Part shown: in pieces, positions 8,163-17,408 of the stretch
How positions within the stretch are numbered: position 1 is the first letter of the stretch
Layout: the number at the start of each line of letters is the position of its first letter
NCBI RefSeq assembly: GCF_001458435.1
Contig: NZ_CYSF01000018.1
Span: 118,604-182,603, forward strand
Length of the DNA: 64,000 bases
From: Thalassovita mediterranea
GTDB taxonomy: Bacteria > Pseudomonadota > Alphaproteobacteria > Rhodobacterales > Rhodobacteraceae
Reading direction: 5' to 3'
Made by a program: the position numbers and the translations under genes
The notes under the pieces: model-generated
Databases searched by the model: none
What the model saw: the letters and a program-made list of their open reading frames with translations, nothing else
Told to the model about the DNA's origin: nothing

Positions 8163-9584
8163 ATGACAAAAAAGGCAGCAATCATTGGCGGCGGCGTAAT
8201 TGGTGGCGGTTGGGCCGCACGGTTTTTGCTCAATGGCTGGGATGTGGCGGTCTTTGACCCCGATCCAGAGGCCGAGCGCAAAATTGGTGAGGTACTGGAC
8301 AACGCCCGCCGCGCGCTGCCTGCGCTTTATGACAAACCCCTGCCGTCTGAAGGGACACTGACCTTTCATGATGATCTGGGTGCGGCGCTGGAGGGTGCGG
8401 CATGGGTTCAGGAAAGCGTACCGGAACGGTTGGATCTGAAACACCGTATCCATGCGGACCTGACCCGACTGGCGCCAGCGGATGCCATCATCGGGTCGTC
8501 AACTTCGGGCTTCAAACCGTCTGAATTGAATGAACAAGGCGCACGCGCCATCGTCGCCCATCCATTCAATCCGGTCTATCTGCTGCCGCTGATCGAACTG
8601 GTGGGCGACAGCGAAACCTGTGCCCGTGCCGCCGAGGTGTTGCGCAGTGTGGGGCTTTACCCGTTGACAGTGCGCAAAGAGATCGACGCCCATATCGCAG
8701 ACCGTTTCCTCGAAGCGGTTTGGCGCGAGGCGCTGTGGCTGGTCAAAGATGGTATTGCCACAACAGAAGAGATTGATGAGGCGATCCGCATGGGCTTTGG
8801 CCTGCGCTGGGCGCAGATGGGGCTGTTCGAAACCTACCGCATCGCTGGCGGTGAGGCAGGCATGAAACACTTTATGGCGCAGTTCGGCCCCGCGTTGCAG
8901 TGGCCTTGGACCAAGCTGATGGATGTGCCGGAGTTTACCGATGAACTGGTCGATCTGATCGCCGGCCAGTCCGATGAACAATCGGGGCATCTGTCGATCC
9001 GACAGCTGGAACGTCTGCGCGATGACAACCTGGTGGGTATGATGCGCAGCCTGAAGCAATCCGGTAGCGGGGCAGGCGGGGTGATCCGCGCCCACGAGGC
9101 ACTGTTGGCGATCCCACAGGTCGGCGATCTGCCGGTGACGTTGGACATTCAGGTGCCGCAAACCTGGACCGATTACAACGGCCATATGAACGAAACCCAC
9201 TACCTAGAGGCAGGCGCCAAAGCCAGCGACTGCTTTATGGAAATGATCGGCGCAGATGCTGATTACATCGCGGGCGGCCTGAGCTATTTCACCGCCGAAA
9301 GTCATGTGCGCTATCTGGATGAAACCCATCAAGGCGCGCGTTTGCAGGTGCAGACGCAGGTGTTGTCGGGGCAGGGGAAGAAACTGCATCTGTTCCATAC
9401 GCTGCTGTCTGGTGAGCGCACGGTGGCGACGGTGGAAACACTACTGTTGCATGTTGACCTTGGCACCCGCCGGTCCTGTCCGCCTGCCGATCACGTGGCC
9501 GCCGCGCTAGAGAGTTACGCCAGCCGCCACGCCGCCCTGCCACAGCCCGAAGGAGTCGGGCGTGCGGTGGGTCAGCGGCCTTAA
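8163..9584 (+). CDS. Carnitine 3-dehydrogenase fused to betainyl-CoA thioesterase
   Basis: A 473-residue two-domain enzyme. Residues 1 to about 315 are a 3-hydroxyacyl-CoA-dehydrogenase-like L-carnitine dehydrogenase, with a Rossmann loop GGGVIGGGWAA near residue 9, oxidising L-carnitine to 3-dehydrocarnitine with NAD. Residues about 325-455 are a hot-dog (4HBT) thioesterase (TWTDYNGHMNE) that would hydrolyse betainyl-CoA to glycine betaine and CoA. The fusion joins steps encoded separately as CdhA and CdhB in Pseudomonas, and the BKACE enzyme supplies the step between them. ATG 8163 has GGGGAA upstream and is preferred over an in-frame start at 8133 that overlaps the lipoprotein gene. Confidence 0.9.
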   Translation: MTKKAAIIGGGVIGGGWAARFLLNGWDVAVFDPDPEAERKIGEVLDNARRALPALYDKPLPSEGTLTFHDDLGAALEGAAWVQESVPERLDLKHRIHADLTRLAPADAIIGSSTSGFKPSELNEQGARAIVAHPFNPVYLLPLIELVGDSETCARAAEVLRSVGLYPLTVRKEIDAHIADRFLEAVWREALWLVKDGIATTEEIDEAIRMGFGLRWAQMGLFETYRIAGGEAGMKHFMAQFGPALQWPWTKLMDVPEFTDELVDLIAGQSDEQSGHLSIRQLERLRDDNLVGMMRSLKQSGSGAGGVIRAHEALLAIPQVGDLPVTLDIQVPQTWTDYNGHMNETHYLEAGAKASDCFMEMIGADADYIAGGLSYFTAESHVRYLDETHQGARLQVQTQVLSGQGKKLHLFHTLLSGERTVATVETLLLHVDLGTRRSCPPADHVAAALESYASRHAALPQPEGVGRAVGQRP

Positions 9585-9601
9585 CCATCTTCGATAACCT
9601 T

Positions 9602-9634
9602 GTGCGGGGCACTGCGCTTGACATTGCCCCGCAC
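9602..9634 (+). repeat. 10-bp perfect hairpin at the end of the carnitine operon
   Basis: GTGCGGGGCA (9602-9611) pairs perfectly with TGCCCCGCAC (9625-9634) around a 13-base loop, just after the carnitine dehydrogenase stop. There is no T tract, so it may be a mRNA-stabilising 3' hairpin or a weak terminator. Confidence 0.55.
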
Positions 9635-9676
9635 CAGCGCTTCCCTGCGGCCAACATTTGACCAAGTGAGGCTGAG

Positions 9677-10921
<1,245 letters not shown>

Positions 10922-10950
10922 ACACGCGGCGACAGGGCGGTAGGATTGCT

Positions 10951-10970
10951 TATTCTTGACAGAAAGAATA
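10951..10970. promoter_or_regulatory. Palindromic operator candidate upstream of the exbB-exbD-tonB operon
   Basis: TATTCTT (10951-10957) and AAGAATA (10964-10970) form a perfect 7+7 palindrome with a 6-base spacer, and a TTGACA hexamer (10956-10961) lies inside it. It is AT-rich in GC-rich surroundings and sits about 145 bases before the operon. An iron- or stress-responsive repressor site is plausible; it does not match a Rhodobacterales iron box that I can recall with certainty. Confidence 0.5.
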
Positions 10971-11113
10971 GGTTAATGCTACCCAGCCCTTAGCCGCCCA
11001 TGTCCTGTTTGTTGATATTGGGGTAAGCCAACAACTCAGCCGCGACGCCTAACGCCCGCCTGTTTGTTGGTCAAAGGGGCATTCCGGCGCCGTGAAAATG
11101 GGGGCCGGGCCTC

Positions 11114-12079
11114 ATGTCTACTATGTCTATTCGATTGGGTCTGGCGGTTGCTGGTGTGTTCATGCTGGCCGCGTCTGCCTTTGCGCAGGATGTTGCACAG
11201 CCTCAAATGCCACCGCTGCCGCAGATGCAGGCGCCGCAGGTTGAGGCGGCCCCAGCCGACCCTGTATCGGTAGCGTTGCCGCAGGGCGTAACACCGCAAC
11301 CTGATGAATTGACCGCACCGGATGTTGCCACCAGTGCATCTGATGCGGCAATGACGTTTCTGCGCGATGGTGGTCCGTCGATCTGGGCGATTGCGGCGCT
11401 GTCGGTGCTGACGCTGGCGTTGATCCTGTGGAAATTGTGGCGTTTCGTGATCCTTGGCGCTTGGGGGCGCGGGCGCGCCTACAAGGCAGTCGCTGCGTTC
11501 GAGCAGGGCGATATCGCGAGCGCACAGCAGATCGTGCGGGACCGCAGTGGTCTGCGCAGCCGTATGGTTGCGGTGGCGATAGACGCAAGGCTGTCCCGCG
11601 ACGATGCCGCCGCACGCGAAGAAACCGCGCGGGTTGCCAAACAGCGTCTGGTCGAGGCGGCCAGCGGCCTACGGGCGCTGGAACTGATCGCGACGATCGC
11701 CCCGTTGTTGGGTCTGTTGGGTACTGTGATGGGGATGATCGCCGCTTTTCAGGCCTTGCAGGAAAGCGGCAGCCGCGCTGATCCGTCAATGCTGGCGGGC
11801 GGCATCTGGGAGGCATTGCTGACCACCGCCGCCGGTATGGCCGTGGCGATTCCGGCCTCTGCTGCCCTGACGTGGTTTGAGGCCATTGTTGATCGTCTGC
11901 GCTGCGACAGCGAAGACATGTGCGCGCGCATTTTTGTTGTTCCGTTGACCGAAATCACGCCAACCACCGCGCAGACAAAGCTACAGGCCGATCGCAGCAG
12001 GAAAACAACGGTCGCGGCGTCAAAAGCTGCGGTTGCTCAGGGGATGGTTCCGGCCGATCTGGCATTGGCGGCGGAGTGA
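11114..12079 (+). CDS. exbB: ExbB/TolQ/MotA-family proton channel protein with signal peptide
   Basis: A 321-residue inner-membrane subunit of the motor that energises TonB. It has a cleavable signal peptide (about 1-24, ending AFAQ), a periplasmic Pro/Gln-rich segment, then three membrane helices at about 93-113, 190-212 and 235-257. The last two carry the ExbB core (APLLGLLGTVMGMI and TTAAGMAVAIPA). The N-terminal extension with signal peptide is typical of long alphaproteobacterial ExbB. It is the first gene of exbB-exbD-exbD-tonB; the following exbD starts 5 bases after its stop. Confidence 0.9.
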   Translation: MSTMSIRLGLAVAGVFMLAASAFAQDVAQPQMPPLPQMQAPQVEAAPADPVSVALPQGVTPQPDELTAPDVATSASDAAMTFLRDGGPSIWAIAALSVLTLALILWKLWRFVILGAWGRGRAYKAVAAFEQGDIASAQQIVRDRSGLRSRMVAVAIDARLSRDDAAAREETARVAKQRLVEAASGLRALELIATIAPLLGLLGTVMGMIAAFQALQESGSRADPSMLAGGIWEALLTTAAGMAVAIPASAALTWFEAIVDRLRCDSEDMCARIFVVPLTEITPTTAQTKLQADRSRKTTVAASKAAVAQGMVPADLALAAE

Positions 12080-12084
12080 TCACA

Positions 12085-12462
12085 ATGGATCTGGGGATCA
12101 TGCAGCGGCCACGGCGCAAACCTTCGCTGACGCCGATGATTGATGTGGTGTTCTTGCTGCTGGTCTTTTTCATGCTGGCGTCACGCTTTGGTCTGGATCA
12201 GGTTGTGGAAATGCCTATGGCCTCTGGCGGTGGGGAATTGGGAGGCGCATCAAAACTGGTGGACATCCTGCCGGATGCAATACGCCTGAATGGGGTGTCC
12301 ATGACATTGGAACAGGTGGTCAGCGGGTTGGCTGACTTGGTCCAATCGCCGCAGGATGTGATCGTTTTGCGTGCGCAACAGGCTGCAAATATCCAGCGGG
12401 TTGTTTTCGTGTCCGACGCGCTGATTGCGGCGGGATTTCAAGCGCTGGTTCTGGTGGAGTAA
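12085..12462 (+). CDS. exbD: ExbD/TolR biopolymer transport protein, first copy with proton-relay Asp
   Basis: A 125-residue inner-membrane protein with a single helix at about 18-36 and a small periplasmic domain. The motif LTPMIDVVFLLLVFFML contains the conserved Asp (residue 20) that carries the proton in ExbD/TolR. ATG 12085 has GGAG 8 bases upstream; a GTG at 12076 overlapping the exbB stop is an alternative. It pairs with a second exbD gene starting 6 bases after its stop, probably as a mixed dimer inside the ExbB ring. Confidence 0.9.
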   Translation: MDLGIMQRPRRKPSLTPMIDVVFLLLVFFMLASRFGLDQVVEMPMASGGGELGGASKLVDILPDAIRLNGVSMTLEQVVSGLADLVQSPQDVIVLRAQQAANIQRVVFVSDALIAAGFQALVLVE

Positions 12463-12468
12463 TCATCT

Positions 12469-12864
12469 ATGCAGTTTGATGCGCCCATCAGGCCGCCCAA
12501 AGCGGAATCCATTGTTCCGATGATCAATGTGGTGTTCTTGTTGCTGATCTTCTTCCTGATGACCGCACAGATCGCGCCACCCGATCCGTTTGAGGTCACC
12601 CCGCCAGAAGCCACCGCTGCGGCAGAACCTCAGGCGGAACTGATGTTGTATCTGAATGCTGATGGCGTGCTGGCGTTTGAGGACCATCGCGGCGCCGCCG
12701 TTTTGGCGGCCCTCTCCACACAGGTTATGGCTGCAGACGGGCATGCGCCGCACGTTGTGCTGCGGGCGGACGCGGCAGGGCAGGGTGCGCGTCTGGCCGA
12801 AGTGATGGCGCAATTGCGCGGTATTGGCGTGGGGGCGGTAGAATTGGTGGTGACCGCACCATGA
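12469..12864 (+). CDS. ExbD-family protein, second copy with Asn replacing the proton-relay Asp
   Basis: A 131-residue ExbD paralogue with one N-terminal helix at about 17-37 and a periplasmic domain. The helix motif reads VPMINVVFLLLIFFLM, so residue 20 is Asn (codon AAT) where ExbD and TolR have the essential Asp. Alone it should not conduct protons, so a role as a non-equivalent partner of the first ExbD is inferred. The stop overlaps the tonB start (ATGA), so the two are translationally coupled. Confidence 0.88.
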   Translation: MQFDAPIRPPKAESIVPMINVVFLLLIFFLMTAQIAPPDPFEVTPPEATAAAEPQAELMLYLNADGVLAFEDHRGAAVLAALSTQVMAADGHAPHVVLRADAAGQGARLAEVMAQLRGIGVGAVELVVTAP

Positions 12865-13712
12865 AACGCTGGGCTGAGTTTACGGGTTTCTTGGCGCTGG
12901 CAGCGGGCGCGCATCTGCTGATCTTTGCCGAGTTTCCAGCGGTCGAGGATGGGCAGGACGCGGGCGGAATCGGTGGGCAGGCGGTGGTCACACTGCGTGG
13001 CGCACCTGCCAGTATGGCAGAGGTGATCGAGGACTGGACGCGCCCCCCAGAAGTTACGCTGATCGACCAGATGGTTCCTCTGCATGTGGCAGAAGCGCCC
13101 AATGCGAAATTCCGTGTTGCAGCGACGATCACTGTGCCCCCCAAGGTGGAGCAGCCGCCTCGGATGCACGATCCACTGGCCGAAGCTACCCCTCAGGTCG
13201 AAACCGCGCCACCGCCCAAACCGGTGCCCAAACCGGTCGTCAAAAAGCCCCCAGAGCCGAAGCCAAAGCCGAAACCCAAAGCAAAGCCGAAACCACAGGA
13301 GAAGGCCAAACCGTCCACCCGCAACACAGCGGCCAGTTCGGGGCAGGATGTGCAAAAGGCCGCGGGTGCGGGCGGTAGCGCTCAGGCTGGTGCCAGCGGT
13401 AAGGTGGATGTAAAAACGCTGAGCAAAGGCAAAGAAGCCAAGCTGCGCAGTATCTGGGGCGCCAAGATACGCACTCGTGTTGAACGGCGGAAACGATCTG
13501 TGAGTGGCAAGGCCAAAGGGCGCGTGGCCAAAGTGAGCATCACGGTGTCAAACTCAGGGCAGCTGTTGGGGGTTTCGCTGGCAAAATCCTCAGGTATGGA
13601 CAAGGTCGATCAAGAGGCGTTGGCAGCGGTCAAACGTGCGGGCACATTTCCAAAGGCGCCCAAGGGTATGAATCGTCCCAGCTACACATTGCAATTGCCG
13701 ATCCGTTTCTGA
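12861..13712 (+). CDS. tonB: TonB energy transducer
   Basis: A 283-residue TonB protein spanning the periplasm. The N-terminal membrane anchor (about 5-23) has the AAGAH pattern whose His (residue 18) contacts ExbD in known TonB. A Pro/Lys-rich spacer of PKPKPK-type repeats fills about 110-155, and the C-terminal domain (about 190-283, ending LQLPIRF) would bind the TonB box of outer-membrane receptors. No receptor gene is nearby, so its substrate (iron complex, heme or cobalamin) is unknown. It is the last gene of the operon, overlapping the second exbD by 4 bases. Confidence 0.92.
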   Translation: MKRWAEFTGFLALAAGAHLLIFAEFPAVEDGQDAGGIGGQAVVTLRGAPASMAEVIEDWTRPPEVTLIDQMVPLHVAEAPNAKFRVAATITVPPKVEQPPRMHDPLAEATPQVETAPPPKPVPKPVVKKPPEPKPKPKPKAKPKPQEKAKPSTRNTAASSGQDVQKAAGAGGSAQAGASGKVDVKTLSKGKEAKLRSIWGAKIRTRVERRKRSVSGKAKGRVAKVSITVSNSGQLLGVSLAKSSGMDKVDQEALAAVKRAGTFPKAPKGMNRPSYTLQLPIRF

Positions 13713-13787
13713 CGGTTTTTCCGGTCTTGTCTCTGGGGTCGATTTGCGGCCTTCTGCGGTGATGTTTTGTGCCTTGGAAAGATGATC

Positions 13788-14969
13788 ATGCCTGACACCC
13801 GCCTTCCTGTTGTCTCCTTGCCCGATGATCTGATCGCTGCGCTGACCGACCTGCGCCATGCGTTACACCGTGCCCCGGAAATCTCGGGGCAAGAGGAACG
13901 TACAGCTGCACGGATCGCATCGGAGTTGCGGGATTTGGGGGCGGATCAGTTGTGGACCGGTCTGGGGGGCCACGGTGTCGCCGCAGCGTTCGACGGCGCT
14001 GGGGCTGGTCCTACCATCATGATCCGCTGCGAACTGGATGGGCTGCCAATTCCAGAAGTGTCAAATTTGCCGTATCGTTCCGAGGTTCCTGAAAACAGTC
14101 ATGTGTGTGGTCATGATGGCCACATGAGTATGGTGATTGGCGTGGCCCATGCGCTGTCACAGCGACGCCCTGTGCGCGGGCGCGTGGTGCTGCTGTTTCA
14201 ACCGGCTGAGGAAACAGGCATGGTGGCACCTGCGGTGGTGGCTGATCCCCGCTGGGCAGAGATGCGGCCTGATTTCGCTTTTGCCATCCACAACCTGCCG
14301 GGGCTGGAACTGGGCGCGATTGAGCTGTGCCAGCGCACGGCCTGTTGTGCGTCGCGCGGGATGCAGGTGCAACTTACTGGCAAGAGCTCTCATGCGGCGC
14401 AGCCACAAGATGGGCTGTCCCCTGCGGTAGCGATGGCGCAACTGATGCAAAGCCTGCCCGCACTGAGCGAAGGGGATGCGCTGGATGATGATTTCAAATT
14501 GGCGACGCTGACCCATTGCCGTCTGGGCGAGGCGACGTTCGGTATCGCGCCGGGGCATGGTGAGGTGCGGGCCACCCTACGCGCGGTCACCGACGCGGGC
14601 ATGCACAGCCTGATCGAAGCTGCGGTCGGCGAGGTGCAGGCGGTGGCTGCCGCGCAGGGCCTTGATGTGGATATCAGCTGGCATGATGTGTTTTCGGCAA
14701 CGGTCAACACCGCCGCAGCCAATGAGCATGTCATCCGCGCGGCCAATCGTCAGGGGATCCCATTGGCGGAGGTGGCAACGCCACAGCGCTTTTCCGAGGA
14801 TTTCGCCTGCTACGGCCTAGACGGGGCCGAGGCAGCGATGATTTTTGTTGGCTCCGGCGTGGACCAGCCGCAGTTGCACAATCCTGATTTCGATTTCCCT
14901 GATGCGTTGTTGCCGGTGGGCACGGGGCTGTTTCTGGCGTTGGTTGATCAGCTGCTGAATGGAAACTGA
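13788..14969 (+). CDS. M20 family amidohydrolase
   Basis: A 393-residue zinc-dependent amidase of the aminoacylase/hippurate hydrolase/IAA-amino-acid hydrolase group. Metal motifs are HVCGHDGH (about residue 103), PAEETG and the C-terminal LHNPDFDFPD; the dimerisation domain is in the middle (GKSSHAAQPQDG). ATG 13788 has GGAAAG 7 bases upstream; TTG and ATG codons at 13767 and 13782 are less well placed. The substrate is unknown. Its last 22 bases overlap the convergent LysR gene. Confidence 0.88.
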   Translation: MPDTRLPVVSLPDDLIAALTDLRHALHRAPEISGQEERTAARIASELRDLGADQLWTGLGGHGVAAAFDGAGAGPTIMIRCELDGLPIPEVSNLPYRSEVPENSHVCGHDGHMSMVIGVAHALSQRRPVRGRVVLLFQPAEETGMVAPAVVADPRWAEMRPDFAFAIHNLPGLELGAIELCQRTACCASRGMQVQLTGKSSHAAQPQDGLSPAVAMAQLMQSLPALSEGDALDDDFKLATLTHCRLGEATFGIAPGHGEVRATLRAVTDAGMHSLIEAAVGEVQAVAAAQGLDVDISWHDVFSATVNTAAANEHVIRAANRQGIPLAEVATPQRFSEDFACYGLDGAEAAMIFVGSGVDQPQLHNPDFDFPDALLPVGTGLFLALVDQLLNGN

Positions 14970-15895
14970 ATGCCGCTAGGACGGGGAACCACCCGCGCCA
15001 GCAGATAATCGCGCAGCAAGGCACCGGTGGGGTGGCTTTTGCGGCCAGAGGGGGCGGTCAGATAGAAGGCTTCTTTCAGCGGGACAGGCGGCAGATCTGC
15101 ACGCCCCTCAAAGGCGCGAACCAGGCGGCCCGCTGCCAGAATGGGGGATGACATGGACGACCGACCCAAAACCACTCCGCCGCCATTGGCCGCAAATTCA
15201 AACGCGGTCAGGGAATTGTCAAACTGCATGCCAAGGCCCGGATTGACCTCTTCGACGCCAAGGTGCTGGCACCATGTAGACCAACCCTCTTCATAGCCCA
15301 GAACATGCAGCAAACGGTGATCCGTCAGATCCTTTGCATCAGCCAGCGGTGTGTCAGAGGCCAATAGCGAGGGTGCACACAGGGGTTCAAACACCTCCCA
15401 CGTCAGGCGGTCGGCAGTGTGGCCCGGCCAGATGCCGCGCCCATAGCGGATTTCCATATCAACGCGCGCTGCGTTGCTGCTGTCATCCCAGACGCTGCTG
15501 ATCAGATGCACGGGGCGATCAGGGTAGGCGTCGGTAAAGGCGTTCAGATGCGGCATCAGCCACGTGGCAGCGAACCCGACCGGCGCGCGCAGCGTCAGGG
15601 CGTCGGTCAGGCGTCCGCCAAACACCTCTTCGGTTCCGGCCATAATGCGAGCAAAGCCATCGCGCACCTTGGGCAGATAGGCGGCACCGGTCTTGGTCAG
15701 CACCAGCGACCGCGCCCGGCGTTCAAACAGAGGTTCGCCCAGATGGTGTTCCAGAAGCTTCACCTGTTTGCTGATCGCAGCCTGCGTCAGGTTCAGCTCG
15801 CTCGCTGCCTGCGTAAAGCTGAGATGTCGCGCCGCGGCCTCAAAGGCGCGCAGCCACAACAGGTGTGGCAGACGTTGACCCATGCTCTCCTCCAT
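14948..15895 (-). CDS. LysR-family transcriptional regulator, GcvA-like
   Basis: A 315-residue LysR regulator. The winged HTH at about residues 9-66 (RHLSFTQAASELNLTQAAISKQVKLLE) starts after PHLLWLRAFEAAA, the GcvA/AmpR-type opening, and the effector-binding domain fills about 95-300. It is divergent from the truncated GcvT/DmdA-family gene at 16095, so it probably once controlled that gene and now may have lost its target. The 199-base gap between them would hold both promoters. Confidence 0.88.
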   Translation of the reverse strand: MEESMGQRLPHLLWLRAFEAAARHLSFTQAASELNLTQAAISKQVKLLEHHLGEPLFERRARSLVLTKTGAAYLPKVRDGFARIMAGTEEVFGGRLTDALTLRAPVGFAATWLMPHLNAFTDAYPDRPVHLISSVWDDSSNAARVDMEIRYGRGIWPGHTADRLTWEVFEPLCAPSLLASDTPLADAKDLTDHRLLHVLGYEEGWSTWCQHLGVEEVNPGLGMQFDNSLTAFEFAANGGGVVLGRSSMSSPILAAGRLVRAFEGRADLPPVPLKEAFYLTAPSGRKSHPTGALLRDYLLARVVPRPSGIQFPFSS

Positions 15896-16094
15896 TTGGG
15901 GCAGACCCTATCCTGAGGGCGCGCGCGGTTAAGGAAAGGTTCAAAAGCGGCAAAATGTGACGCAAAAAGAGTGTGATAGTCACATTCATGGCATTTTGCA
16001 TAACTCCTGTAGGGGCTGACCCCATAGATTCGTCATTTGAATGCGACCGCGTGGCTGCCGAAAGTTTAGGCAGAAAAAGAACAGGATCGCTCAG

Positions 16095-16313
16095 ATGTTT
16101 TCAATCACTCCGACTGCACGGTTGCGCACGACGCCCTTCCTCGAAATGGCCCGCAAAGAAGGGCTGACCAATGCCATGGTGTATAACCGCATGGTGTTGC
16201 CGACCTTCTATGGCAACCCAGAGGAAGAGTATTGGCGACTGATCAACGGCGTGTCGATGTGGGACGTATCGGTGGAGCGTCAGGTGCAGGTCACCGGCAA
16301 GGATGCCGCCACG
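16095..16313 (+). pseudogene. 5' fragment of a GcvT/DmdA-family aminomethyltransferase gene
   Basis: Only the first 73 residues remain of a protein that should have about 370-400. The fragment has the family start: ITPTARLRTTPF, then MVYNRMVLPTFYG, EEEYWRLINGVSMWDVSVERQV and VTGKDAAT. Homology ends at about 16313, where the next bases are the antisense of a CoA-transferase gene; the reading frame runs on to 16469 as meaningless sequence. GcvT-like proteins of this type are related to the DMSP demethylase DmdA, but this sequence looks like the non-DmdA branch. Loss of the rest makes an active enzyme impossible. Confidence 0.8.
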
Positions 16314-17354
16314 GCCGAACATCTTCTTCCACTCGTGCGAGGTGCGGGTCATGAACACCTCTTTCATGCGGGCGGCGATGCGATCGGCCCAGTCTTTGGG
16401 CATCGGATAAACGCCCAGCGAGGTTTCGTGTTCCCATTCCGACCAGGGTTTATAGGTGTTCTCTTCTGAGGTCAGGCCTTCTTCGACCAGTTCGTCGTAG
16501 ATGCCCAGCACCTCAAGGCAGCGGCGGGCGTGGTTTTTGTGGCTGGGGCAGACCACATAGAACATGCGGCCATCTTTACACATGTAGCTGCGGAAAAACG
16601 GATCCAGCAGTTCCTGCAGATCTTCGTAGGCCACGTTCATCGGCAGGCCTTCGACGCGGCGCCGTTCGATTTCGACCTCGCGCTGGGTCAGATACCGTTC
16701 GGGCATGTCTGCCACGTGGATCGAGTTATAGCACAGGCCCTCCATCACAGCGGCGGCCAACGGTACTTCGATCTGATCGCCTTCGCCGGTGACCTGACGC
16801 GATTGCAATGCCAGCACCGTCGCGGATGCCGCAATTTGCGAAGCATAGGCCGACGACAACGGCAGAGGTGAGAAGGACGGGTTCAGACCCATCAGAACAC
16901 GGTTCAGCCCCATGTCGGTGAACACGCCGGAGCTGGCGGCGACGATGCTTTCAAACGCTCGCATTTCACGGCGTTCCTCATCGTCAGAGGCAAAACCGGG
17001 AATGCTGAGGGTGATCAGCTCTGGGCGTGCAGCACGCAGCGCAGTGAAGTCCACACCCAGTGCAGCCAGTTTGCCGGGGCGGAAGTTTTCGATGATGACA
17101 TCCGCCTCGGCGCAGAGCGCCAGCGCCTGTTCCAGACCTTCGTCGGTTTTGAGGTCAAGGTTCACGATGACCTTGTTGCGGTTCAGCATGGCATTGGCCG
17201 GGTTGTCCCACATCGCGCCCTCGGGTGGGTCAATATGAACCACCGTCGCGCCCAGATCACCCAGCAGCATCGCCACTGCAGGTCCAGCGATATACTGGCC
17301 GAAATCGACCACTTTGACGCCCGTGAGGGGCAGCTTGGAAAACGGTTCACGCAT
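16311..17354 (-). pseudogene. dddD: Truncated DddD-like class III CoA-transferase (CaiB/BaiF family)
   Basis: About 348 residues of a CaiB/BaiF CoA-transferase: VKVVDFGQYIAGPAVAMLLG, then HIDPPEGAMWDNPANAMLNR, then IIENFRPGKL. The text matches my memory of the N-terminal half of DddD, the DMSP CoA-transferase/lyase, a protein of about 830 residues with two CaiB repeats and its catalytic Asp in the second repeat. After EWKKMFGRGG the sequence becomes the antisense of the GcvT-like fragment, and the frame runs to 16101 as nonsense. It lies 54 bases after the GMC oxidoreductase gene, as in ddd clusters. A carnitine-type CoA-transferase is the alternative identity; either way over half of a DddD-length protein is missing. 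Confidence 0.7.
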
Positions 17355-17408
17355 CTTATTTGTCCGTTGCTAAGTGCGAATACTGAATGCAGAGGGGAAA
17401 CGGCAGGA

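Noticed and set aside
16313..16469. Continuation of the GcvT-like frame past the junction
   Set aside because: After about 16313 the translation is the reverse complement of the CoA-transferase gene and has no family similarity, so it is not counted as part of the original protein.
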